A stretch of 64,000 nt of DNA. Source: Chlorokybus atmophyticus (lineage: Eukaryota; Streptophyta; Chlorokybophyceae; Chlorokybales; Chlorokybaceae). The position numbers were made by a program, and so were the translations under genes. Positions within the stretch are counted from its first letter, which is position 1. Every line of letters begins with the position of its first letter. The stretch spans positions 1,045,099 to 1,109,098 of the forward strand of contig RHPI01003642.1 in the NCBI GenBank assembly GCA_009103225.1, read 5' to 3'. This document shows, piece after piece, positions 10,345 to 25,378 of the stretch. The notes under the pieces were generated by a model. The model worked only from the letters and a program-made list of their open reading frames with translations. It was not told the DNA's origin and did no database searches.

Positions 10345-11799
10345 CCCCCCCCCCCCCCCCCCCCGCCCCCTTCCTCTCCTCCCCCTCTCTCATTCTCTTG
10401 AGAGGGAGGCGAGGGAGTCCCCTCTTTCCCCCTACAAGCATGAGTAGTCGTGCACACCCAGGTCTGCACGCTCAAGCACACCGTGTACATGATGCAAGTC
10501 TGCATGCGCATGCATGCAGACGCACAAACGCACGCGCATACAACTGCAGCATATATGACGGTGGCGCTGCTCACACACATGCGCATGTGCGTCATAGGTG
10601 CGCACACTTGCCAACATACGGCTGCAGGTCAGCGGAGAGAGGTGCAGCACGCCACCAAGAAGCACGTAAGAGCTGCTTGTTATGAGCACGCATTCGTGTG
10701 TATGCGTTTGCATGCCAACAGCTCCGACTGTCATTGAGTGTTGCGTGCGTGATTGTGTCGACAATCTTGAGTAGATGTGGTATGGGGGAGGATATGTCCG
10801 CGCATACGCAAGCGCATGTGCAAACTCACGCACACGGGCATGCGTGTGCAAGCATGCATGTGCTTCATCGCACACGCATGCACATACACAGATACACATT
10901 CTTTATTACAGTCGCTTTATAGATCGCAGTGTCCAGCTGTTGCAAGACCGCACTGTCCAGTGCGACCTATGAGCCAGTTCTGCGTGTATTATACTTGTGA
11001 ACAGGTGTCCATCCCCCCCACGTCCTCCTTCAAGAGATGCGCACATGCACACATCTACAAGCATTCACGCATGCGCATGTCAACGCGTCCATGTGCATGC
11101 ACTCACGCGCACGCGCACGTGCAGGTACGCGGACTGTCCCCCAAGCTGGCAATCAGCAAATCGCTGCTTCGCGTACATCGCACTACTACTACTACACCTC
11201 GCCCCAGCTGCCCGTGCTCAACACCATCTTTAAGGTTCGAGAGTGTGTGCGCGCAAGCGCATGCGTGTGCGTTTGTGCGTGCGTGCCTACGCGTATGCAC
11301 GTGTATATGTTTGTGTGTTGTGAGACATTGCTCATGTGTGAATGTGCACACACGCGCACACTTGAACTTGCAATTGGGCTCATAGACCGCACTGTTCAAT
11401 GCAACCTATTAAGCAGTTGCCATAGTCGGGCTCATAGGCTGCCTCATGAGCTGCAGTGTTCAGTGCCTATGAGCATATGAGGCAGGTTGAACGGTTCATT
11501 ATTTGTTTGCGCGTATGTGTGTTGAACAAACACACAGAAAAATGCCACACATACAAGCATCACACCATAATACACACCTGCTCATGCACTGGGTGCAAGT
11601 TCAGAGCAGGTAGCACGCTCGTACACACGCACACTATGCGCAAACGCATACCATGCATGCTGAATGACGCACACGCTTGCAGGCCTCACACAACAGGGGT
11701 ACGGTGTGGCACTCTACTGGTAGGGAGGAGCAGGCATCAAGCTGTGGGAGGTACGGGTTTTGCAATGTGCGCATGTGACTGAGTGTTCAGCTATGCGTG

Positions 11800-12290
11800 G
11801 GTGTGTGTGCGTGTTGCAAGTAGGTAGTCAACGTGCATTGAGCTTAAGTAGTTACAAATGCCAGTAGTTGTTCGCTGCTGTAGTTACAATACAACCAATT
11901 GATTGTGCTTATCTATTGTTTGTGTTAGTTTGTTGATGTGTGTGTCTGCTGACTTATGTATGTATGCATGTACGTTATTGCTCGGCTGTAGAAGGTGAAG
12001 GCGGCTGAAAGGCCATGGTGATGGCCTTTCGACCGTCCTTGGCCTAGTCATGCAAGCCTAGGAACAATCAGCATGGACAGGCCAGAGGCGTGACCTAGTG
12101 CTCTTGGTATGGAGCACCAGGCCGCCCGCCAGGCCACCAGCAGCAGCGGCCTAACTGCAGTCAGCTGCGGCAATCAAGCCGGCCTAATTGCCGCAGCTGA
12201 CCGCAGTTAGCTGCCAAAGCACAGTTGTTTCAATTGCTACCGGTTGAATTCTTACAAGTCCGGCTGTAGCCGGCCAATGTGTAAACTATC
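11800..12290. repeat. Non-coding; near-perfect 23-bp inverted repeat
   Basis: 12152-12174 and 12187-12209 are reverse complements with one mismatch (TAACTGCAGTCAGCTGCGGC type), with a 12-nt loop. GAAAGGCCATgGTGATGGCCTTTC near 12010-12031 forms another short hairpin. No coding exon was found. Confidence 0.65.
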
Positions 12291-12620
12291 TCAAAGACGC
12301 GCACCAGCCATGCTTCGTAGGTGCGGACCATGGCTGGTGCGCGGCTCTTGTCACAGGCAACTAGGCTTGAAAAAACAATCGGACCAAGGATGGTCCCTGC
12401 AAAGTACCATTCCCGGTCCGATTTACACCGGCTTCCAACCGGCACCAACCCTGGCTCGGTTTTCGGGGGGACCGTGGGACAATTACGTACTGTTTGGACC
12501 AGCCCTGGTCCCTGCGTGCAGACCAAGGTGGGCGACCCTGGTCCGGACCCCAAGCCGCACGGGCAAGTTGGCCCTGGTCCGTACCCGCGGACCAGCCCTG
12601 GTCCACGGGAAAAATCTCGT
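12290..12620. repeat. Second GGACCAGCCCTGGTCC palindrome cluster
   Basis: The perfect 16-bp palindrome GGACCAGCCCTGGTCC occurs at 12496-12511 and 12589-12604. Single arms (GGACCA, CTGGTCC) are scattered throughout. It resembles the 7.4-7.8 kb region, so the two belong to one dispersed family. Confidence 0.8.
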
Positions 12621-12652
12621 GTGTCTAGCATGAGCCAATCACAGCTCAGACA

Positions 12653-12712
12653 AGGTACCTATCGATAATGTACCTATCGAAAGATACCTATCGTAAGGTA
12701 CCTAGCGAGATA
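12653..12712. repeat. Short tandem repeat of GTACCTATCG (4 units)
   Basis: GTACCTATCG, GTACCTATCG, ATACCTATCG and GTACCTAGCG follow one another at 14-16 bp spacing. An AT-rich tract begins directly after. Confidence 0.75.
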
Positions 12713-15700
12713 GTGTTCACATTTTATCAAATGTGACACTAAATATATAGGCTTGAATAAGCGGTTCTACACCCATTGGGACTTATTTAAGCTATGATAA
12801 AGCATCATAGCCTTTCATAAGCGAGGAAACGTAGAAAAGAGGTATAAATAAGCATATTTAGATACTTATTCATACAGAATGTGTTATTTAGGTAGCAATA
12901 ATACCCCTATTGTTATTGCTTCCGTTACACAATGTGACTATCACTGCGGGTGTCAAGCATGCCATCCGCAGCACTACAACAACCCCGACGAGCGGCAACC
13001 CTGTGGCTAGCACTGGCGAAGACATTTAAGTTGAAGTGTCGATATTGTACGTCACATACTGCCTGCCTTACACCATCACTGTCAACTGCGGCACGAACAA
13101 TTCGTTGAGTTGCTTGCATGTCATGTTGCTGTAACGAATTTGGTATAAACTGTCGTAGAACTCACTCATGGTAGCGCTTTTGCTACCATAGCCTAGGTCG
13201 AAACCCCCTTTGTTACACATGCTGAGCGCATCCGTGGTTGCTTGCCTACTGCGCTCGCACATACGGGCACAGAGTGAGAGGACATCGTACTGTCGCTACA
13301 ATACTCCCGAAAAAGCAGTCATCACCGCAACTTTGACGTAAAATGGTATCTCCATCTCGCGCTCCCGCAACATTACAGTTGCTACCTCGTAGTAAGCTCA
13401 GTCTCGTAATGTTGAAATTACTGCTGTTGTTGTTGTGCTCACGTTCATCCCTTGAGCAATGCAGCATTTAAGGGCCATACAAAGTGCCCCTGTGCGGGAG
13501 CGTCTATGTGACCGCCGCCGTGGGCGTCGATGAGTGGGGCAATGCCTACAATGTGGCTCGGAACTTTGACGACGACGGCGCTTTTAACGATGCGAGACAG
13601 CTGAAACTCCTTTTCAACATATTCAACCTGCAGCTCCGTTTGGGGTCGTACCCGATACGCGTGCGAGCCAGCAGCAACAATGTCTCCTACCTCACCTCAA
13701 CTCAATCCCTGCCATTCATACTATCAATTTCACTATCATTGGCAACACTGCTATTATGATAACGCCCTTAGAAAGCTACTTCGCGAGCCCTTTGTCAGAA
13801 AGCGGCAATGCCAGAGCAACTATTGGCGAGCCATTCAAATTGATGTCCCATATACCACAGTCCGCTGCCTTCCTGCAAACTTTACCATCGACTGAAGTCA
13901 CGACCATGTGATAAGTGCACATGCGCAAGTTGCTGAGTGTACGCAGTTGCAGCCATTTTTCTCTTACGAAGTGACACTCTGGTGCTTGCGACAGGGCAAC
14001 AAAACAGGCTATTGCAAATATGGCACGAGTGGAGTCAAGCTCATCACGAAAACGCTCTCGCAAGAAGGCATTGAGGTGTCAAGCCGCAACGTAACAGCGG
14101 TTGCCACCGCATCGTCATGCACGACGTAAGTTTGTGCATGCACAAGTATTCGCATGCACATTATTGCTCTCCACAACAACACCACGTCCTTAAAGATGTG
14201 ACCAACATGGCAGCGTATTCGGAGGGAAGAGTGCGCGGCAAGCAAGGCTTAACGCATAATTGGGCAAGATCAGAGTTTTTGGCATGCAACCATCCCGACG
14301 ACATCCAGCTAGACACCAAGCTCTACATTGTATTTGCTAGCCATGGAAGCGACGATGCACAGGTAACACTCAAAACTGCTGCTGTCTTTCTTGGCTCAAG
14401 GCTTGAGCTGCTGCTTGGCAGCGCCATGTATGCAGTACATACGCATAATGGGCTTCTGTATGTGCAGCTCATTAAACGCGTTTTTGGCAACCGTACTATC
14501 GCCCAAGCCTTGTGTAGCCATAGTCTCACACGCAATACGTGTACTAGTACGTGATACGCAAAATACGTGTATTGTTTCATACTTTTTCCTCCGTACATTC
14601 GTCAGTACGCTTTTTATACCTTATTTGTATTAAATAGTAATGCGTGATAAGAATATATAACTTCCATTACATAAGCTCATACCTGATGAGCAACTCCCTA
14701 TACATCACAACACACTGTAACACAGTGATTGATCCACAGACAACACCGTAAAAGTCACTGCTATTGATAATGCATAATTTTGATGTGTGTTATGCATGGA
14801 GTAACAGCAGTTCATGATAATTGTTAATTACTTGCAGTGAGACCGGGCATATACCGGCGCTGCCGCGACCTGCCCGCAGCGTGACAGGTCGCGCGCGGCG
14901 GTCACCGACGGCTGTCTGCTGCGCCATAATCGGTCATTTAGGGTACATGACCTATTGTAGCCCGATAAACGATTTCACGTACTTTTAACGTATTCGACAA
15001 ATGCTTGCTGTACGCGTATTATTACGTAATATTTTGCCAAAAGTCGCGTACTATGTGACTACGTGCGCAGCTACCCTCTTCAGGCATGTTCGTATGTCGG
15101 TGGTTACATGTGCTTGCGTGTGTACATCATGCACGCTTGCAAGCATGATGCTTGTAGGCGTGCGCACATCACACGGTGTTTGTATGCCAGAGGTTTGCTT
15201 GTGCACATGTGCGGGTGTAGCAGCCAAGCGTTTCAGCCGATTGCGTGCATGGTAAGTCCCTGTGTTTTGCTCGCTGATATGTGAGAAATCTAGGTTGACA
15301 CCTTTGCAAGAGAGGCCACTGCAGCTCTACTCAATGCGGAGTTGGTGTACTATGCGCAGGTCGGGGAATTATCAAACTCCTTGCTTGCGTTCTCTTTTTA
15401 TGGTACATTTGACCTTTTTGTTTTTGTCGACCAAGCTTGATTAATGCTTAGTGTCCCCTTTCGGTCAAGCGTGACTTTTGAGACGGCTTGTACTATACGT
15501 GCAATCGTATGAATTATAAGTTGATCTAGCATTTGAATTCACGCATGTATGTTAATCCTTTGATGAGTGCTTTTCTGCACGCAGTGGATTAAGCCACAAA
15601 AAGGTTTTTTTCTCAGAACAATATGTTGTGCCCCTATCGAAACTGTTAATTCACGAAGCCGACGTTACGGATGTAGTAGCGTCCACTGCAGCTGGCAGCA

Positions 15701-17337
15701 ACTCCTTTTTGTGTTTAATAGTAAGTCACAAATAAATAGCGATATGCTTGTATTAAGTATCATGCTGATGCCTGCGCATGCATGACAAGGTTTATATGAA
15801 TGATCAAAGTGTATAAAACGGTAATCAAAGCTAATGTAGCATTGTTGTAAAACTGCTTGTTAACCATGTAGATCACATATTATAGATCAATGGTGATCAT
15901 GAGCATGGGTAAATGATACATTATATTTTATAAGCATCATGGGCATCATGATGCTAATATAATGTATATATATATATGTATTTATGGCATGCATTGTAAA
16001 CACATGTGTGTTTCTTGTACAAGAATTGGGAATGGAATTTGTCATGTCCTTACTGCATTTGATCAAAACGTCAGGAGGGAAATACCAAATTGTACTGCAT
16101 TTATTTCTCGCACACACCAGTAATTACATGCAAAATAATTGACAATATTGGGACACATCGGGTCTCACATGTGGGGTGCCATTGCTGATTAATGTTGAAA
16201 AAAATGTTTTGGTAAAAACTTGTATAATAGTATGCAAAACACAATATCGATTTGTAATGCAACAACACCATCCACCTGTATGACCGTCGCGTGCATTTTG
16301 CATAATTCATGAAAAAATCTGCATGAAAAGAATGCATGATGTAAAGGTAATTTTTCATTAATTGTGAATAATTTATTGTTGCATGTGAAGTGGGATAGAC
16401 AAGTTGAGGGTCGTCATGTTCACAATTATGGTGGATTGCCGTAGCTCCGGATTGCATGAACACACGTGAAAAGCATTGCTCGGAGTGTCCTTAGCTTCAA
16501 TGCAAAGGTGCATCAAGTCGTATTTCGTGTTGTTCGTCTTCAACAAGCATGTGTCATAACAGAGCAAGGTCTACAACCTGGGTTGTATTGGAGGCCTTAT
16601 ACCGTGCTATGTCCAATGCTCATTGTTTACGAGGCATGCGCGTACTTGTATAATTATTGCATGCAGTGTACGGTTTGCGGCTCCACCTTGTGTTACATGC
16701 CGCGATACACATCGCCAATCGTGGTTAACGTGCAATTCTTGAGTCCACAGTCATTACATCAAGGAAGCGACATCCCCTGCGTAGTGACAATAAGGCTCTT
16801 AACGTGCTTGGTCACGGATAGTGACTGGCTGCATCAAGGCTAGGTGCAGCACTGCGTTGCGTGTTTTGGCGGCATCCACGAGCCAGATCGGTTAGGCCTA
16901 CATCCAGCTGAGCAGGCATGTCTCAATGCGGAACAACACTCCTGATGGCGCCACAAACGATCCACGCAGCGAAAATTTGGCGCCAAACTCAAGCCTGAGC
17001 GGCAATCGGCCTTACCGAGTTACTTACAGCTCAAGTCTCAATTGTGACTGCAATGACGGCTACCATGTGATACAGCGTATCGCTGTGGGCAGTTTTTGGA
17101 GCAGTACCGTAGTTGCGTTTCGCCCGTTGGGCGAACATGAGTTACCTCTAACCGCGTTAAGACCGGGCGGGGCTAACGTTAGCGGCGGGGCTGCGGCCGC
17201 GGCTTGGCAACTGAGGAGTTTGTGCCCAGCTAACGTTCGTGGATGCGGGCGGCAAAGCAGGCTAGCGGTGAAGCTGCCAGGTGGCGAGTGTGCTTGGCGG
17301 CGCTGTCGGCGAGGTGGTCGTCGTCGTGAATGACGCC
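12713..17337. other. No recognisable gene; possible unidentified ORFs at 13.0-14.5 kb
   Basis: A few open frames look mildly protein-like: 13484-13759 (+), 13068-13262 (-), and a possible split frame 13908-14129 then 14190-14500 (+). None shows a motif I know and their order does not form a clear gene model. From 14.6 to 16.5 kb the DNA is AT-rich and non-coding. GCTAACGTTAGC at 17172-17183 is a perfect 12-bp palindrome about 155 bp before the DDM1-like start codon. Confidence 0.35.
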
Positions 17338-21252
<3,915 letters not shown>

Positions 21253-22589
21253 ACAACTGCACTGCACCATTCTTTTGCTGGACTTTGAGTCCGCTGTTTT
21301 GGTACAAACGGTGTACAGTATACACAGTTGTATAGTTGTGTGCAGTTGATGCCAGGGCCTCTTCCTGGCGTATTGATAATGGTGTTGCATAGCATTGACC
21401 AGAGGTATTGCCTTTACTGAGATGTAGTGTCGGTTACAAGTGATGAAGAGTATCACATGGGTCACCAGCAGCTAAGTTCGGAACTCCTGACGCCACTCTT
21501 ACATTTACACATCAGCAGCACACTACATCAGATTGATTGATGTTAGCCACATCAGGTGGCACATCTATTGGGTGGTTAATATGCGCCCCCTGCAACTGGC
21601 AGTGCTGATGCTGACACACCCAGTTAATGGTAGTTGTCATGGACCTCTCGGTCTAGCAGTACAAAACCAGGACAAGAGTCTCATGTGACCACCCTTCACT
21701 CGAATCGCTAAGTTGGCACACGCACATGGCTGAGCTCCGATTGGGCTGAAACAAACTGAATTCAGCCCAATTGCAGCACGTAATGGCATGTCTAGCGATT
21801 TGGTAATGGGACATAGGGCATAGCCTGCGTACCCAATGACACTGGGTTACTCGCTGATGACCAACACCATGTGGTTACAGCAAGACTCAGCTCTTTTCCC
21901 TCACTGCACTGCAAGTGATTGTCAGAAGAAAGGGCGTTACCAGGGACAGAGCACAGTTTCGTGTGCTCTCGCACTTTGCATTGTGTGATATGTTGAGCCG
22001 CCTAAGCCCAAGCCTAAACCACATGCCAGACAACACCTTGAATTACCGCGCACACTTGACTGGAATGCCAACCGCAAACTGTGCAAGTTGCACACTGGCC
22101 AGCACTACTGTACACGTACAGTGAGGTGTGGGTGTCGCAAGGACTGCACTAGCAAATGTACATTTGATTTCACATGCCACAGCTCGATGGCCAACATGGT
22201 TATAGATCTCATTGCAACTGTCGCCTTTTCCACTGCCAATATGCAGCTCACACTTACCATGCACATCTGATAAGCTCAGGAAAGGGCTGTCACATGAAAT
22301 GCCCGTGGTCAGTCAGATCACACTTATGTGCATCTTCCTTGTCATGTGTATCATAGTGAGTGGACAAGCGGTTCTGTGCAGCGCCCTGCACAGGACAGAG
22401 CGATACAGCTATGTCAGGTTTGCACTCTTCACCATGCAAGCTAAGTAGGGGTACAGATTGTTGCCAAACTGACGGTGTACAGTACCTTCCGTCCTTGTTG
22501 TTGAAACTGTTGGCCTGCTTTGGTTGCTGCTGCCTGGGAGTATTGCTACTAGCTCACAGTTCGCCGTTTCAACATTGCTTGCAGACGCA
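21253..22589. other. Convergent intergenic region, no gene seen
   Basis: The region lies between the 3' ends of the DDM1-like and PIG-T genes. I see no motif-bearing frame and no clear RNA gene. Confidence 0.5.
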
Positions 22590-25195
22590 CTAGCAGTTCT
22601 GTCTTGTTGCCTTGTAACAGCGCCATGTCAGTCCGAAACAAAGCAGAATCCCTGTACACACATGCCATAATGCTTTATGCACGCACAAGCAGTCACAGTG
22701 CAGTTGCAAGTACTGACCGTCCTTAGCCGCTTTGACAGGCCGATAGATGAGAGCGTTGAGCAGGGAGCCAAACAGGATTGCCAGCACGGTGCTCGAGAGC
22801 GTGGCTACGTTGTATGGCATGGAAAAGTCTGGGGTTGCTACCGGAAAGGTCAAGCTGTTGGTGAACAGCTGCAGCTCGGGAGGATTCTGCGCAGCAAGTC
22901 AAGCAGTTGAGACGCAGAATCTCATCCAACGAACTCAGCTTTTGCAGCATGCATGGCCATGTACCTGCAGCATCTGTAACAAGGGGGTGCCAAGGGGCTC
23001 ATCGCCGTGCGAGGGGTTTGTAGCCTCCTCATCCGCGCGAACTGTCACAACGGCAGCGGGCAAGTCGAAGCCACGGTTGGGATCGGGAGGGTGTTCGTCG
23101 TTGCGCAGAAAGGCCTGGATACATTGATCATGCGTATTGAAATCTTGACAGCCGCTTGAATGTGACAGATGTGTTTGGAACACATGAAAGACCACACGGA
23201 CACACCTTGTCAAATTCCATAACAACGGACACCATTCTGGTAGTGGATGGCAAGCAGAGGCTAATTTCCAGGATGGATGGCTTCTCCCTGTCCTTTGCAG
23301 GTTGCAGCCTAAGCGCTCGTAGCGCTGAATCCGGCACAATCGCGCTATCGACTAATACCCGCAGAGTGTGTAAGTATATCCTTACATACCAAGGCGCCAT
23401 CTGGAAGATGTTAACGCACTTTCTGGAAGTGGTATTAGCTGCAACGCGCTTGTTTGCATGAACTTCAATAACCATGCCTCCACGCTCGTTGCCGTGTCCA
23501 GTGAGATAGCGATCAATTGTAAACTGAGCTTGCGTGTGACTCAACTTTGAAGGCGTGCTGCTTTTGCTGTTGCCAGCTATGTCGAGACCACGTGACAACG
23601 CGTACGCATAGTATTGGCCTTGATCCCCAATAAAAAGCGACTTTGCTGGAGACACCAATGAGTCGCCCATGCTGTCGTGCACATACACGCTGCTGACAGA
23701 AGCCACTTCACACGCGCCATCAAGGGTGCTTCCAAAGAGGGAGGACAAGCTCCATGCCTCAGCAGAGACGGGTTTCAACAACACAGTCAGGGTTTGAGTC
23801 AAGACCAGTTTGGGGCCCAACCGCTGGATGATCACGTCTTGACTATAGTACTGCGCGGCAAACAGCCGCTCGCGCTGGGCGAGAAGCTTTGCCAAGCCCG
23901 CGTGGTCTCGGCACGGAAGCAGCTTCAGCCATGGCGTGAGGTTTTCTGTGCAGACCGCCTCACGAGCCAGAGCCCCGTACTTAGTGTTCGTGAACTGTGT
24001 GACATCATCAGTGCTACGGTTGGCGGCAAATGGAATGCCCACAGGTCTGAAGGCGAAAGCTGGCGCTGCTGTCTTTGCAGAGCCCTCGAGGTAGTTCAAC
24101 GACGCACATAATAACCTGGCACAGGTGTACATGCGACTGGGTTGGCCTAACTTGATTATGTATCAACGCACGTGCGGGCAATGCACATACACGCGCATGC
24201 ACACGCATACCTGTGTACGCAAACAGATGCATGCATGTGTGCATGCACAACCATCTGTTTGCGTACATGGGTATGTGAAGGCAGCAACCACCTAACGAGT
24301 CTCACCCGCTCAGAGCATGTGTCAGTGACCTCCACTCCTCTTGGACTTGCGCCTCATTGAGCCGAGGGTCAAAGCGTGCCCACAGCTGCGCGCCGGCCGG
24401 GGCTGCGGTATGAGGCGGGGCGCCCCACGCGCGCTGGTTCCATCGCCCCTGCGCGAAGCTCACGTACAGCTCTTGGACTGCAAACTTCTGCACCTGCACG
24501 TATAGAAAAGCAGTATGGAGTACTTCTGTCAGTCTGCAGTGCATGAGCTGAAGTGTACAGTGTCAACGATGTACGCGCAACACACGTCAAGGTTGCCCTA
24601 GCTGCATGCATGGAAGCTGAGTGAAGTTCTGGAAGGTTTTACCTTGTCACCAATCTAATACGACACAGACGCACATGCTCGCATGTGTATCGCGTGCTGT
24701 ATGCACTACATGCGGCAACGATGTGCGCCGTCTCTCCACTGACACAACCTTCAACAATTGCAGCGAACTATTGTTTGTTGCAAAGCAATGCAGCGTACAA
24801 TCACCCAGCTTTCAAAGAACCACTGGCATTCTCACAACAACCAACAGTGCTGTGAACTCCGCATACAGTAGCATCTTATTTGGGCGTTCACTTGTCATCC
24901 GCTGCGTACCTTTCAACTGACATGCAGTTGAGTGACATACCAGCTGGTGGATGGCTTTGGGGAACAGCAGCGAGTCGACGAGTTCGTCGCCTTGCTCGGT
25001 GTCAATGCGCCTCTGGTTGGTAAATCGTAAATGCGCAATCACCGCCGCATTACCCTTTGCGGTCGGCCGCAGCAGAAGCAGTTCCTCTGTGAAGGCGCAG
25101 CTCACAGGCGCAGTGGCTACAGCCAACGCCGACAGCAATAGCAATACCGGCAGCAACGACCTGGACGATGCCAACGACGACAGCAACCCCCGCAT
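22590..25195 (-). CDS. PIGT: GPI transamidase subunit PIG-T (GPI16)
   Basis: PIG-T is a subunit of the ER-membrane GPI transamidase, which swaps a C-terminal propeptide for a GPI anchor; it is disulfide-linked to the catalytic PIG-K subunit. Exons: 25195-24941, 24493-24306, 24115-23206, 23114-22965, 22886-22590, giving 599 aa. An N-terminal signal peptide (Leu/Val/Ala-rich, residues about 8-33) precedes AFTEELLLLRP. Next come LFPKAIHQL and VQKFAVQELYVSFAQGRW, then LTHALSGLLCASLNYLEG, AVCTENLTPWLKLLPC, LTGHGNERGGMV, PWYVRIYLHTL and HPPDPNRGFDLPAAVV. TPDFSMPYNVATLSSTVLA opens the single C-terminal membrane helix, followed by a basic lumen-to-cytosol turn. The last 30 residues after KAAKDG do not resemble the family, so a further intron at the GTCAGT there is possible. 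It is head-to-head with the PPR-SMR gene. Confidence 0.93.
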
Positions 25196-25336
25196 TGGGC
25201 AGGGGGAGAGATAGCCTGAGCCCAACTAAGCAAAGCCAAGCGTCAACTCCGCTGCCGCAGCCGACGCAGCCGACACCAACAAGCACGACCACAACCACGA
25301 CCACAAGCGTCACCACAGTAACAAGCTAGCTTCGGC
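25196..25336. promoter_or_regulatory. Bidirectional promoter, PIG-T / PPR-SMR
   Basis: Only 141 bp separate the two divergent start codons. The strip is rich in CAAC/GACGCAGCC triplets and shows no TATA box, so both 5' UTRs and the shared promoter must fit here or overlap coding sequence. Confidence 0.6.
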
Positions 25337-25342
25337 ATGGGC

Positions 25343-25378
<36 letters not shown>

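Larger units (their letters stand above)
9310..11480. repeat. Diverged repeat family built on a CATAGACCGCACTG hairpin
   Basis: Words of the form CTCATAGACCGCACTG and CAGTGCGGCCTATGAG recur at about 9317, 9411-9440, 9471-9530, 9818-9860, 10916-10974, 11370-11412 and 11428-11475, often as opposed pairs. At 9818-9833 versus 9845-9860 the arms match at 14 of 16 positions. A second word, CAGCTGTCCGTGCCCTC, recurs at about 9688 and 9980 and, diverged, at 11208. Alternating CA/TG tracts fill the spaces, so the family is probably a longer degenerate unit. Confidence 0.65.

Noticed and set aside
10100-10607. ORFs spanning the N gap
   Set aside because: Most of their length is undetermined sequence.
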